A stretch of 64,000 nt of DNA from Brasenia schreberi (Eukaryota; Streptophyta; Magnoliopsida; Nymphaeales; Cabombaceae): assembly GCA_036023115.1 (NCBI GenBank), contig JAYKKT010000080.1, forward strand, positions 9,437,501 to 9,501,500. Reading direction: 5' to 3'. Made by a program: the position numbers and the translations under genes. How positions within the stretch are numbered: the first letter of the stretch is position 1; every line of letters starts with the position of its first letter. This document shows, in pieces, positions 42,631 through 52,449 of this stretch. The notes beneath the pieces are model-generated. The model did not search any database, was not told where the DNA came from, and saw only the letters and a program-made list of their open reading frames with translations.

Positions 42631-45600
42631 GCTATGGATAAGGCCAAATTGGAAATACAAGCAAACCTTTACCGTAAATGGTCACTTCTAAAAAAGGTTT
42701 CGAAGATAATTGATGCATACTGGAACCGTTTGTTGCATATTTTCTTAACCCTCCTATTCGATTTTTTCGTAATTTGTAGAATACAAAGAAGTAAAAAAGA
42801 GTATATTGAATGCAATTGACCTTGTACAAGATTCATCTACTCGTTACAATATCCATTTAGAGTTAAGCAAGTATATATACAGTGTTGGAGATTTTGGAAT
42901 GCCAATTTCAATCAAACTCTGCTCCCAAATGCGACCAGGTATTATGTGTTTTATTGTTATTCATTTAAGTTATTAATTGATTAATTTTAAGTATTTCTTA
43001 TTGATCATTACAACAACTACAACAACAACTAAGCCTTTTCCCATACTAGACTGGGTCAGCTACATGGATTCTTTGTTTCCACATATCCCTATCGTGTGCC
43101 ATGTTAGCAGTTAACTCACAATAAGCTAGATCATTCTTTATTGTTTCTTTCTAATTTCTTATTAATCATTATCATGTTTTATTTCAGATGAATGGTGGGC
43201 TCGCTTTGGTGTAGATGCACCAAACTTGGCAAGGCTTGTTCAACGTATATTAAGCCAAACATGCAATTCGAGTACATGCGAGAGAAATTAGAGCTTTTTC
43301 GAATGCATTCACACGAAAAAGAAAAACAAGCTGGAGCATGCTCGACTACGTGATTTGGTATACATTGCATATAACATGAAGTTAAGGCAAAGGTAACAAT
43401 TTTAAAAATATATATTGTTGCTCCCTAGTTCTTTCTTATTAATAATGAATGATTGATGATTATGTTGTATTTGATATTCTTGATAACGTGGATATTCTTT
43501 CTTTATAGATAAATGCAAAAAGATTCAAGAAGGGCAAGGAAGATGCCATATGACCCACTATACTACGAAAATGTTGATATTCTGATGATTGTGTCGAAGA
43601 TGAGGAGCTCCCCATCAATTTAGAGGATAAAAACTAGAGGACACTCCAAACCGAGGCAGAACTTGGAATTGAAGATGATGATGAAGATGGAGGTGTTTAA
43701 TGGGCGGATCCAATTGTGGACCAGAAAGAGGGAGGAGATGATGATGATGATGATGATGGTGATAGTAATCCTGACTATGTCGATTATAATGCTTTTGTTG
43801 ATTATGATCCACATTGTGGATGATTCTTTTAATTATAACTTTGTAATGTTATGGTTTGAATGATTATAAGTTTTAACTTTGTAATTTTGTTGTTTATTAA
43901 TTAAAGGTATTAAGTATTCACGTTATGGTATGGATGCTTGTTCATTATCATATATTATTTAACTTTGTTATTCTCTTCTCACAATCTCTCTAACTATTTT
44001 TATAGTCATGGTCATTTATTAAGAATTATATGCTTAAAATCAAGCTTTTGGATTCAATTTTGTTTAATGTTTATTGTGTTATATATGTTTTGTTCATTAA
44101 TTTCATTTTTTATATTTTTTTATATTTATTAATATTTTGTTATTTTCTTATCAAGAAAAAATTTGCACCGTATTGATGCCTAGTGCGATACGGGTACCGA
44201 TACGCTTTTTACAACATTGCATCTTTGCTATTTGAAAAGGTTCACCTTTTGTTAGATGCAAAACTCTTCAAGCTAGAACAAAAACCGAGCCCTTCCCTCA
44301 CACCAGGTGAGTCCGCTAGAAGGAATGTTGGTTGTTGTTCTGATCTGTCTTGGGTCATAATAAATACATTTAACCTGAAGAGCAACATCATTTTATTGGT
44401 TTCGTTTCAATTCTTTCAGGTCTTCCATGGCCTCCTATAGTGAGGAAAATCATACTTTATGGTTTCATTCAAATATTTTTAGGCGTTCCATGTCCCTTCG
44501 TAGAACACATGCTCAAGTTATCCACTTAGTTGTTCCTCAACCACTTTATATGCATATCCTCTACTGCATCAGTCTCACTACTTTGGGTCAGTATTTAGCA
44601 AGATTGAGAGATATAACATAGAATAATGCAGGTCAATAAAATGGAAAGGCATATAGTTTGTGCTGTATGCCAAGAAGTTAGTAGATAAAATAAACTATTT
44701 CCTACGTTCTTTATCGGATAACATCACGCAAATCCCAACCAAAATATAATTTGAAGACAGCAAACAACAAAACCAGCTCACAAAGTGCTCCAAGGGATAA
44801 ACAGAAAGAAAAGGAAAAAAAATTGTGAGAGAGAGACCTGTGAACAGCTTAAACGCTGTTGGGACGCTCCGCCTTTCCGATACCCAAAAGACTTCCGATT
44901 TTTCTGTCATATAGAGACCTGGATCAATGATAATAGGCTTGGCTCTCTGGAATCTGCCAATGAGGCGGTGAGTATCGGGGATCACGTACATAACTTATTG
45001 TTCTTAATCAAACCAAAAAAAACTACTAAGATGAGTAAGAAGAAGAAGAATCAGGAACTTACTCTTTCCAGCCAATGTCACTCGTATGCTCAATGAAATT
45101 AAGGTGCCGCGGCACATCCTTCAGTGTATGGAGAAAATCTTACAAGTGCGAAAATAGAAGATAATCAAGTAAACACCCCGGCCAATGAATCTCGAACAAA
45201 ATCGATGTGTCTGTGAGCGCGCGCGCGCAAGTGTGTGTGTGTGTGAGAGAGAGAAAGAGAGAGAGACTACCATCTTGAGTAACCAGGGGATAATCGGAAG
45301 CGCTGAGGTTAATGAACCAGTCCCAGTCATCGCTCTTCTTCAGGAGTATGGCAGCTGCATGAAGGGTGTTAGCAACCATAGTGGGTCCTCTGTAAGTCAC
45401 CAAATTGGCTTTGGAAACCACATGAACGTTGCCGATCTTCGCGAAAACCGGATGGTTCTCAACATATTGAGCGAGCTGAAGCCGCTCATCAAGAGATGCC
45501 TCGAGGTCGAGGTGAACAACATACTCGTTAATCGGATGGTACAAAGCCTCGAGCGTCCTCTTTAGGCTTTCGCCGTCCCCTACCGACCCCGATATCAAGT

Positions 45601-45856
45601 ACGCGATTTTCGGGATGCCCCGACCAACGGAAGATAAAGGAAAAGAAGAAGAGGGCAGCGAGATCGTGAGCTTCGACTCTATGAACACAGGCTTCCGATC
45701 GTAAACACCGACACCAAAGAAGGGGAAAGAGCCAACGGCGCCGGATGTCATGAAGAAGAAAAGAAGAATACAGACAAAGGAAGCGATCCCCAACATAACC
45801 ATCCATTTTTTCTCCGTGTACATCATTCTCAATTGCATCAAAACAAGGTTTTTCAT
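27587..45856 (-). CDS. GlcAT14: Beta-glucuronosyltransferase GlcAT14-like (GT14), four exons, 430 aa
   Basis: Joined exons 45856-45271, 45138-45063, 44953-44838 and 28101-27587 total 1,293 bp, an intact frame of 430 codons plus stop; all junctions are GT-AG. The protein is a type II Golgi membrane enzyme: a short cytosolic tail, one transmembrane segment at about residues 18-37 (WMVMLGIASFVCILLFFF), a stem, then the Core-2/I-Branching domain from about residue 81 (IPKIAYLISGS) to near residue 360. Family landmarks include YVVHLDLEA, DWDWFINLSASDYPL, LNFIEHTSDIGWK, RSVPTAFKLFTGSAW, WGWDNLPRTVLMYYANF and HFISWDNPPKQHPH. GlcAT14 enzymes add glucuronic acid to beta-galactans of arabinogalactan proteins. 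Length is close to the family norm (about 430-450 aa). It could equally be GlcAT14A, B or C. The 16.7-kb third intron is packed with transposons. Confidence 0.93.
28102..28880. other. Intron 3 sequence without recognisable elements
   Basis: No protein motif, repeat or target-site duplication seen. Probably original intron sequence next to the acceptor. Confidence 0.4.
28886..29203 (-). repeat. 3' LTR of copia element 3 (318 bp)
   Basis: Ends TGTAAGAAAACG (28886) and CATATTACA (29203), the TGTAA...TTACA pattern also seen in copia 1. A TATA box in CTCTATAAATAGAGCC lies at 29028-29043 on the minus strand, in a palindrome shared with the solo LTR. Next to it at 29204-29222 is a polypurine tract (TGAGGGAGATCTTAAAA). 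Confidence 0.75.
29453..30680 (-). pseudogene. Copia 3 reverse transcriptase-RNase H
   Basis: RNase H (29713-29453) shows YIDWDEDVNNQHFTT, KKQKKVSLSSTKVEYYAIA. Reverse transcriptase (30365-30084) shows LNKALYGLKQTPKAWFD and the catalytic LLYVDDMIITKSD. The segment up to 30680 carries the RT start (ENAIQEELKALDKAQTWDIL). The frame breaks between pieces. Confidence 0.85.
30680..30687. repeat. Target-site duplication of hAT 1, left copy
   Basis: ACCTTTGG here and at 32781-32788. Eight bp is the hAT standard, and excision in silico restores the copia linker (NQTKGIRE). Confidence 0.9.
30775..30866. repeat. 21-bp minisatellite in hAT 1, four copies
   Basis: The unit ACACGGTGTCGTGAAATGCCG is repeated four times with almost no change, about 90 bp from the transposon end. 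ACACGGTGT inside the unit is nearly palindromic. It gives the spurious repeated RHGVVKC frame. Confidence 0.9.
31330..32530 (+). pseudogene. hAT 1 transposase (DUF659 domain), decayed
   Basis: Across several frames broken by stops: FFFSISLPFNATRNSYWKDL near 31400, the DUF659 core VYDGWSDIQRHPLINF (near 31600) with GPIFLKFVNA, VVQIITDNASNYK (near 31775-31805) and TPSVAHSLNF, then FLEFIEPI.EMLREIDKDEP near 32260. The aspartates of DGWSD and TDNAS are present. The C-terminal hAT dimerisation region is not found, so the 3' coding end seems deleted. Confidence 0.8.
32789..33640 (-). pseudogene. Copia 3 integrase C-terminal part and linker
   Basis: The frame 33142-32927 begins MSRDVKFLED, the conserved end of the copia integrase region, followed by an acidic linker. 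Upstream (33200-33640), in other frames, are integrase pieces, including TTLKILRSDFGGEYM near 33570-33610 with its catalytic aspartate. Homology stops just beyond. Confidence 0.75.
33641..35746. other. Intron 3 sequence, no clear genes
   Basis: Holds an exact 23-bp tandem duplication (33688-33710 and 33711-33733). An open frame at 34458-34745 (plus) and one at 35316-34990 (minus) match no family I know and I treat them as chance. Confidence 0.4.
35752..36128 (-). repeat. 3' LTR of copia element 4 (377 bp)
   Basis: TGTAATGAAGAC...TATTTTCTAACA. Next to it CCCCCCTTAAAC (36129-36140) is the polypurine tract on the minus strand. Confidence 0.92.
36264..38600 (-). pseudogene. Copia 4 integrase, reverse transcriptase and RNase H
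   Basis: Pieces in order: integrase start (38590-38540, FKIVHSDIWGPTPV), integrase body and linker to about 37850, reverse transcriptase from 37832 (DALHSVKTWHVV, IGYRWVYKIKINGDGSLD), KKALYGLK near 37165, the catalytic site as NVDDLIIIS near 37055 (usual Y to N), RNase H 36832-36264 (TYLIITRPDIAHVL, INADWIGDVNDRHS, MYCDNKNALYI). Stops and frameshifts occur throughout. Confidence 0.85.
38596..39017 (+). mobile_element. Solo LTR in copia 4, with its target-site duplication
   Basis: The LTR proper is 38601-39012 (412 bp), TGTTAACTTAAC...TTGTTTACA, flanked by GTAAC at 38596-38600 and 39013-39017. It lies opposite to copia 4 and belongs to the family of copia element 1, whose LTR it matches in reverse complement near the primer-site end. 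TATA box in GCTCTATAAATAGAGC near 38808-38823. Deletion between LTRs of a full element explains it. Confidence 0.92.
39018..40598 (-). pseudogene. Copia 4 gag and protease, decayed
   Basis: By position between primer site and integrase. Short frames recall copia gag and protease, for example RSHP-like knuckle sequence around 39715-39745 and a protease-like DSGAS region near 39510-39530, but no long frame survives. Confidence 0.55.
40132..40212 (-). mobile_element. Minimal RTE LINE 3' tail (43 bp) with 19-bp target-site duplication
   Basis: The duplication AGCAACATCACTTTGAACA occurs at 40132-40150 and 40194-40212. Between them (40151-40193) is only the LINE 3' end: (TTG)n tail plus CTAGTATGGGAAAAGGCTTAG and AGCCGACTCCGT. 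It is an extreme 5' truncation. Confidence 0.9.
40599..40611 (-). promoter_or_regulatory. Primer binding site of copia element 4
   Basis: TGGTATCAGAGTC on the minus strand, complementary in 12 of 13 positions to the usual initiator-methionine tRNA site, directly next to the LTR. Confidence 0.9.
40612..41019 (-). repeat. 5' LTR of copia element 4 (408 bp)
   Basis: TGTAATGAAGAT...TTTTCTAGCA. Same blocks as the left LTR (CTCAAAATATCACACA, AAAGCTTTAGAAAAAG, ACATGAGTGAGGTATTT, AGAAGAGAAGAAGAAGAG). It carries about 30 bp more in the GC-rich U3 part. Confidence 0.92.
42597..42629. repeat. (TA)n microsatellite
   Basis: Perfect TA run inside hAT 2. Confidence 0.95.
42993..43171 (-). mobile_element. 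RTE LINE 3' tail (143 bp) in hAT 2, with 18-bp target-site duplication
   Basis: ATTTCTTATTGATCATTA (42993-43010) and ATTTCTTATTAATCATTA (43154-43171) flank a 5'-truncated LINE end (43011-43153). The latter matches 15021-15160 of the full LINE, including AACTCACAATAAGCTAGATC. Confidence 0.9.
44228..44837. other. Intron 3 sequence between hAT 2 and exon 3
   Basis: No recognisable element or protein. Contains the intron's 5' part with donor GTCTCTCTCTC at 44837. Confidence 0.5.
44838..44953 (-). CDS. GlcAT14: GlcAT14 exon 3
   Basis: 116 bp, after acceptor ATTGGCAG to donor CACAG|GTCTCT. Reads FQRAKPIIIDPGLYMTEKSE to RSVPTAFKLFTG. An upstream in-frame ATG seen in the open frame is in the intron. 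Confidence 0.92.
45063..45138 (-). CDS. GlcAT14: GlcAT14 exon 2
   Basis: 76 bp, from acceptor CTTGTAAG to donor GTAAGTTCC. Reads DFLHTLKDVPRHLNFIEH then TSDIGWK. Confidence 0.93.
45139..45270 (-). other. GlcAT14 intron 1 (132 bp)
   Basis: GT-AG intron with a CT-rich/CA-rich simple repeat (45222-45265), which accounts for the open frames read across it. Confidence 0.9.
45271..45856 (-). CDS. GlcAT14: GlcAT14 exon 1
   Basis: 586 bp from the ATG to the donor GATG|GTAGTC. Encodes the cytosolic tail, membrane anchor, stem and first half of the catalytic domain to LVTQD. The only in-frame ATG giving a membrane anchor at the usual distance is at 45856. Confidence 0.93.
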
Positions 45857-46100
45857 CTTATCTCTCTTCTCTGTCTAGCGTTTTGGGGAGTAGGGAGATT
45901 GAAAGGTGCTTGTTAAGAGGTTGGCCGGTGAATCGAGAGAGAGAGAGAGGAACAATAGCAAACTATCTCATTGAATCGTTTCGTTGGGGACTCGGCTGTT
46001 TTCGATTAGCTGGGATTCTGACATTCCTAAAAAGAGCTACTTTAATTATTGGCAAATTTTAAATTGTGCAATGTATTCTTGTTTATTATTCCGTATATAC
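45857..46100 (-). promoter_or_regulatory. Probable 5' UTR / proximal promoter of GlcAT14
   Basis: Directly upstream of the start codon, with a CT-rich (GA on plus, 45931-45953) tract common in plant 5' leaders. No clear TATA box placed. Confidence 0.4.
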
Positions 46101-46829
46101 ATTTCATAAGATAGCTATTCTATATATGTACCAAATCTAGGGTTATTTATGTTTAACGGCTCCATTTAGGGTGAATTTACCAGATGAGTTGCCCAAAAGC
46201 TGAGCTTTTAGTTTAAGCTGTCTAACTTTTCAGGGCATTGTGTAACAGATGCATGAATATAGTAAAAATGCTTATTGAATACTTTGCTTTAGATGGTGAT
46301 CTAGTCACCAGGAATAGGCATAGCTTTTACCTCACCAAACAGGTGCAGTTCGTGCTCCTCAACCCAAAACCTTGTTCGTGTTTGGCTTATTAGATTGTTC
46401 GAGACAAGGTCAACACGAATCCAACATAAGCCAGTCATATGAGTTGAACACCATTTACTTCTTAGGTTATAATCTTTAACAAATAAACTGAATTCTAGTC
46501 AAGAACCAAGTCATTTAATTTGTATACGATTTTCTTTTAGAATTGAAAGATGCAATTACTAATTACGTTATGTCTACCCCATTAGTTTGGTTAACATGGT
46601 TTTCTAGCATACATGTAAATACAAATTATAATAGCACAAGGAGACACAACTCTCCTGTCCAAAAAGCATCATCAACTCAAAGGTAATGAGTTCAAGACCC
46701 CAAACAATTCATATATAGTACGACTTATGAGTCTCATAGGCAGATCCACCTGAATCTGAAGTTCGCCCGACCCGAAACATGTTTATGGATCTACCACTTA
46801 TGAGTCTCCTAACCCCACCCCAGGTGGAT

Positions 46830-47395
46830 ACTTCATGCGAACCAAACCGTTGTTAGGGGTTCTGGTTGCAACCATTTCGAGCTTTCAAGAAATTTTTTGC
46901 CACAATCGGGACTGATAAGGACAATGAACCTGGTAATCACCACTAAATCCAAGCTAATCGAATTTAGATGAGATAAGAGAAAAAGAGATACTTCCAAACA
47001 ACAAAATGCCTTCACCAAAAAGCTCTCGTTTAGTTTCAATGGCTTAAATAGATATTACATAACGGTAATAATAGTCATTAAAACAAGTTGAAAATAGCAC
47101 CTAGGAACTAATACTACATGGTTATCCTGCAAACTAAGAGAAATGAGTATGATTTAATGGTTAACCATCTCATTAATAAGCATAGTAATTAGCTAGTACT
47201 GGTTCGAACGATCATTTATAAAATCTTGCTTGACTTGCCGAGGACTTACATCGTGCTACTGGTCTTGGAGTTCCACTTGTGTGGTTAATGTTATGAGCAA
47301 TGCCGTTGTATTCTATAGTATCCTCAACATTACAATAATGCCTAGATATGTATATATACATATCTTGTTGTTGATATGTGAGTTGGTTCAAGCTT
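46830..47395 (-). repeat. LTR-like repeat block A (minus orientation)
   Basis: Its reverse complement parallels 49236-49640 (CTTGAACCA.CTCACATAT, AACATTAACCA, AATGAG.TGGTT.ACCATTAAAT, ACCATGTAGT) and then 51870-52130 (AAGGCATTTTGTTGTTTGGAAGTATCTCT, GTTTAGTGGT). It looks like LTR plus adjoining leader of a gypsy family, of which pieces lie in direct orientation at 49226, 50445 and 51870. Confidence 0.6.
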
Positions 47396-49225
47396 AATGC
47401 AATAGCATTTTTTTTTTGCTTTTCTATTTTTGAGCTTTGATGTCCGCATCAGCACTAAATAAGTTATTTTACTTAAATAAGTTATACTATATAAGCCAAG
47501 CCAGACTGAACAAAGAGTGGCTATGTTTGGGTCGTAAACCTTAATGAGCCAGCCCGTGTCATGTCCAGCTCATTTCATATCACAAAACTAAACATAAACA
47601 AGCTCAGCGGGAGTGAAATCGAGCTGAACCAGGAGTACTAAAAAAGGTATAGTACTTTAATAAGTAGGTACCTGAATTACACTTGTGACCCGTTATCCTT
47701 GCCAGGATGGGTAGAAGCATGTTCTAGTGTCCTATTTTGGTGCCTCTCCCACTTTATATTTTTATTAGTTTTTTTCTCGGTTGGTAAAAATGAGAGGCTG
47801 AATCCAAATGCACGTCCCCGTGCATTGGACTTGTGATCTTCAACTTGTGAGACGACCCTCTAGCCAGGTGAGCCATTTGATTGGGTGCATGTATTAGTTG
47901 AATTTGAAAGGAAGGAATGTCTGTAACTTTCTTCTTTTGATAGTAGCATAAGGTTGAAACTCCCTTTTTGGTGATTAAAGGCAACCCTAGAGAAGCAGTG
48001 GATTCATGAAATATTTCAAAAGAATAGGTGTCTAGAAGAAAATTGTAACATTCAAGGCGTTATTCCATAAATTTTGCCACGGTTTAGCATTAATTTTCAC
48101 ACAGTCCATTTCACCCGTTTCATGTTTATATGCAAAATTGATTAACCCACATTTGTAGTCATTAAATTTGTGTGAGAGAACCCGAAGTTTTTTTTAACAG
48201 GCACGAAGTTCTTGTGTTTCCAAACCACCATTTCAAATGGGCGGTTCAGGTGAAATATGATGGGAAAAGTCGTCTTCCCTAGGAATGGTAAATATAGACA
48301 TGACACGAAAAGTCTGCAGGCACACCACAACAATTCTGATGGAAAAGTCGTCTCCCCTATGAGAAACTTGCTCGTTTCGGTCTGTTGGACAAGAGGTCCA
48401 AAATGTAGAGGACCCTGCCTTCCCGCCAAGCACTTACAAGAAACCGTTCGAAGCTAATAATCTTTTGGAGGTGAACGTTGAAGGGCGTTCTTTCGGTATC
48501 TGATTTGATGTCCAGCCATGTTGCACCACTCGTTCCTTGGCCCTACAACAGTTGATTTTGCCGTCATCTAGTCAGGAGGAAGGAGAGGTTGATGGACGAA
48601 GAATTGATATTGTGACTCTAACACCTCTGTCTCCATTTGACCTGCCCAGCAATGTTGATGCCATGATGAAGTTGCCAACTTAAGGGCCAATTAGGCCTAC
48701 TAAGTGACTTCTTTTCTGTGATATTCAAAATACAAATAATCATAGCTTCTCTTGTGATTCTTGTTCGATGCCTTTGCAAGTTATCTCCAACCCCTCTGAA
48801 ATACGATTGTGTCGAGAAAAGTCTAGTCTATGAGGGTGTGTTTGAAGAAGCAAAAGCATCATAAGTGAATCCCTTCCTCTGCCAGTAAGTCGGAGGCATA
48901 TTCATCAATATTTGTTGATGAGGTACTTGGAGACCTATCCCCTGATTCCCCCATTGTTCAAGTTGGTTGTCCTGTTCAGTCACCTCCAGTGTTTGCAAAG
49001 AAGAAAGACTTCATTGGGCATGTTGCTGATAGAGGTCTATCCACCCTTCAACAAGTGCTTATTATAGAGGCCATATCTAGTCACGACATCTTGTTACACC
49101 TTTACTACCACCATTGTTTTGGCAGGATCTCATTCGAGCCCCCATGACTTTCTTTTACAAATGATTCACTAATTGAGCACTTTAAGTTTGTCAAAGACTT
49201 GTTTAACATGCAATTGGAAAAAAAA
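47396..49225. other. Intergenic, no clear gene
   Basis: Short frames near 48890-49200 (VDEVLGDLSPDSPIVQVG, KKKDFIGHVADRGLSTLQQV) read like weak remnants of an element protein but match no family I can name. A run GGAAAAAAAA just before 49226 could be a polypurine tract for block B. Confidence 0.4.
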
Positions 49226-49650
49226 TGTCCCTCTATCAAACTTGAACCATCTCACATATGAAGAACAAGATATGTATACATACATATCTAAGAATTATTA
49301 TAATATTGAGGATATTACATAATACAACAACATTGCTCATAACATTAACCATCCAAGTAGAACCCCAAGACCAATAACACGATCCAAGTCTAGGGCAAGC
49401 CAAGTAGAGGTAGATCCAACCTAGTAAAAATTCATAAATGGTCGTCCAAACCAGTACCAACTGATTACTATACTCATTAATGAGTTGGTTGACCATTAAA
49501 TTAGGCTCATTTCTCTTAGTTTGCAAGATAATCATGTAGTGTTAGTTTCTAGTGTTATTTTCAACTTATTTTAATGCCTGTCATTACTGTTGTGTAATCT
49601 CTATTTAAGTCATTGAAAAGAAATGAATTGAAAGAGTTTTTTGGTAGAGT
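49226..49650 (+). repeat. LTR-like repeat block B (plus orientation)
   Basis: Starts TGTCCCTCTATC after an A/G run and follows the order described for block A up to TCATTGAAAAGAAATGAATTG. It then diverges. Confidence 0.55.
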
Positions 49651-50444
49651 CTAAACAATCTTGAAACCATTAATGTTCCCTTTAAGGACTTGAGTTCTAA
49701 TGAAGTCAGCAAAGCTTAAAATAAGGAGATAGAGCCTTATGGCCATGGCATAGAATTGGTTGGCCAATATATCCTATCTAATTTTGTATCATCCTTTCCT
49801 GCCAACAAGCCTACTAACCAAGAGCCTAAAGTCCTTCTTGACCTAATGTGATTCAACTTCCCATAGACCCATTTGGATCCTTTTATGATACTTTCCTTAA
49901 TTGGTCTAATGGGTGCCAATATAAAGTAGTGGCAAATTCGGTTGTTGCAGGCCTACTAAGTCCAATCAAGTATAAACTCGAACTAGTATATATGAATATA
50001 GGAGAAGTTCCTCTCTCCTATGTGTATATTGCATGTTCAACTATTTTTCTTACACGTATGATGAATTCATCCATAATGAACACGTGGAAGTTTTATCATT
50101 ATAGTAGAAATTAAAGCTCAAAGAAGAGTCCCATTAATTTTTGTACATAGTATCAAGGGTAGAATAACTTTTACTTCTTGGGTTATAGTTTTGTCTAGTT
50201 TAGCCATAGTAGGTATTTGCTTATGAATGTATATTTTGGTAGTTAAGTGTACTAGGTCTCGAGTCATATAAGTATCTTGGTAGAAAAACCTTGTAATGAA
50301 CAGTGGCGAGAGCTCTTTGCAAGTAGCTAAATGAAGATCACCTTGGCATAGAAATTGAAGATCCCCAAATGTTGAATTTGAGGACAAATCCTTACCAACC
50401 TTTAAAGAAGAATCTAAGAGCACACAAAGACAATATGATACTAA

Positions 50445-50635
50445 AAGATTTCATAAATAGTCATCCAAACCAATACCAGTTGATTACTATGCTCATTAAT
50501 GAGTCAGTTGACCATTTAATCAGGCTCACTTTCCCTAGTTTGTAGGATAACCATGTAGTGTTAATTCCTAGGTGTTATTTTCAACCTGTTTTAATGCTTG
50601 TCATTACTGCTATAATGTCTAATGAGATTAAGTGT
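50445..50635 (+). repeat. LTR-like repeat block D (partial copy)
   Basis: Parallels the middle of block B: CATAAATAGTCATCCAAACCA, CTCATTAATGAGTCAGTTGACC, AACCATGTAGTGTTAATTCC, TTTTAATGCTTGTCATTACTG. Confidence 0.6.
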
Positions 50636-50639
50636 ACCT

Positions 50640-51865
50640 ATTGTTTTGAAATTCCTTCTCACATTCACTAAGTTTGACCACACTCACCTCACCATGGAAT
50701 CTTTTGATATTAGCAAACACACGTTGGTATTAGTATCTTGGATCTCTTGACAAAGTGATCATGCTTATTTGCACCAACTCGACTCATCAATGTGTAAAGA
50801 GATAGCAAAGTTCTTTCAAAGTTGCCCATTGGTTGAGCAATTAGCTATTAACCAACTTGTCATGGTTCAAATCGTTCTTGGAGAGATACGATGAAGGCTT
50901 ATTTGCAGGGGTACCAATGCCTTTTTCTTATAATAAAATAATCATCACAGGTAAGAGTACGTACCTAAACTCAAGCTATCTTTAACCATGCCTCAATCAC
51001 CTAACCGATCAAAGAGTACGAGCAATCACAACAAAATACAAAGGAGTAGGGAAGAGAGAGTGCACGAGGAGTTTCGTTAACCATATAAATAAGGGAGACC
51101 TAAGCAGATTTTATAGTAAAGTCCAACGGATCTTAGATCCACTCCAACCGTCGAACCTCCACAAGTATGGTCCCACATCCGTTCCGCATCTCTTCCATGT
51201 CCTCTACAAGCTCTTTGAACTAAGATTCGTGAGCTACCATCTATATAAAAGGATATGTGTAATTCTTTCAACTATCAAAATGGTACTAAAGAATGCTCAA
51301 TGGTATTCACATACACAAGTCCTTCACTCGTATGTGACTTTACACTTTTTGACTTTCATCTTAATTAAAGATATATCAAATAAGCATTTTGAGAATACTT
51401 AACATGAACTAAATGCAATTAATGTCACATGGGCTTAACCACCCCAACTATTATTAATTACTCATTAAAGTCTAACATTTCCCACAAAGTTCAAAGTATG
51501 AAGTGCACTATCAAACCAACCATCACATTATGCTTTGACTAATGACACTTTTTTGTTTGAAGTATTAACTGAGTTATCCAATATTACCCTTACAAGAACT
51601 AGGCGAACTTGCATATTAAACTTGAATCTTGAGTGTAAAGATAACTATTGGTAACAATATAATAAAGGTTATGACAATTATCTTTAGGGTTGATACTTTA
51701 ATGATCATACATATATATTCTGTATCATGATTGATTTTATAAAATAAACCAATTCTCCTATTGCACCATAACAATATCAATCACTTAGTTGGGCATCTCA
51801 AATGATGTAATGCTAGCATCTTGTCCTAATACATGATCCAATTAAGAACATAATCTTTTGCTAAC
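50640..51865. other. Intergenic, no clear gene
   Basis: AT-rich. The open frame at 51271-51077 matches no known family. No element ends seen. Confidence 0.4.
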
Positions 51866-52449
51866 TTGTTTTAATGCTTGCCATTACTGCTCTATAATAT
51901 CTATTTAAGCTATTGAAATTAAACGAATTGAGAGAGTTTTTTGGTAAAGGCATTTTGTTGTTTGGAAGTATCTCTCTTCCCCTTATCTCATCTAAACTCG
52001 ACTAGCTTTGGTTTAGTGGTAATTATGAGGTTGATTGTCCTTATTAATCCTAAGATGTGGCAGAGAATTCCTAAAGTGTTAGAAACTTTTGCAACCAATA
52101 TGTCTAACAACCGTTTGAACCATGGTTCCATTATATGTGATGTGGTATTCAATGAATGCAAGTCATCTTTTATTAGGTCGATCATGGTTGATCGATACAG
52201 GAGCACATATACATTTACAAAGGATAAAAAGAAATTACTTTGACCCAATTAGCACAACAACACCTGTCTTTGTTATCAACTCCTAAGGAGTTGGAGGCCA
52301 AAGAAAGTTTGATACTCACCATAAGATATTGGCCATCACACAAGCTGGCTTGGTATACTTGATTCTAGCCAAGGGAGTAGAAATCAATATGCCAACGTAG
52401 GAGCATCCCCTTCTCACCATGCTATTAATGGAATTCACTCATGTGTTTC

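Larger units (their letters stand above)
41705..43825 (+). pseudogene. hAT 2 transposase, decayed
   Basis: Across broken frames: a charged N-terminal segment (TTEKERRRREKEKS), then PTYHALRGILL, DUF659-like DGWTNGWRRSLVNFL and GTIFLKSYDL near 41970-42040, SCVAHCIDLMLEDLSEW near 42205-42250, and after the LINE the C-terminal dimerisation region WWARFGVDAPNLARLVQRIL with SQTCNSSTCERN and NKLEHARLRDLVYIAYNMKL near 43190-43390. A last exon-like part (43515-43825) ends in an aspartate-rich tail and DYVDYNAFVDYDPHCG. Stops occur in most segments. Confidence 0.85.
41274..44227 (+). mobile_element. hAT transposon 2 (2,938 bp) with target-site duplication
   Basis: CATCTTTG at 41274-41281 and 44220-44227 flanks the element. 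The ends CAATGTTATAAAAA and TTTTTACAACATTG form a 14-bp inverted repeat with one mismatch. Subterminal sequence is rich in CGATACG/CGTATCG motifs. The plus strand encodes a decayed hAT transposase. A 143-bp LINE tail is inserted at 43011-43153 and a (TA)n lies at 42597-42629. Confidence 0.92.
28102..44837 (-). other. GlcAT14 intron 3 (16,736 bp, transposon-filled)
   Basis: Donor at 44837 (GTCTCTCTC) and acceptor at 28102 (TATCTCAG). Contents, right to left: hAT 2 (41282-44219), copia 4 (35752-41019), copia 3 fragment (28886 to about 33650) with hAT 1 inside. Both copia elements lie in the same orientation as the gene. Confidence 0.9.

Noticed and set aside
45185..45565. 126-codon plus-strand frame
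   Set aside because: Antisense to GlcAT14 exon 1 and intron 1, including the CT/CA repeat.
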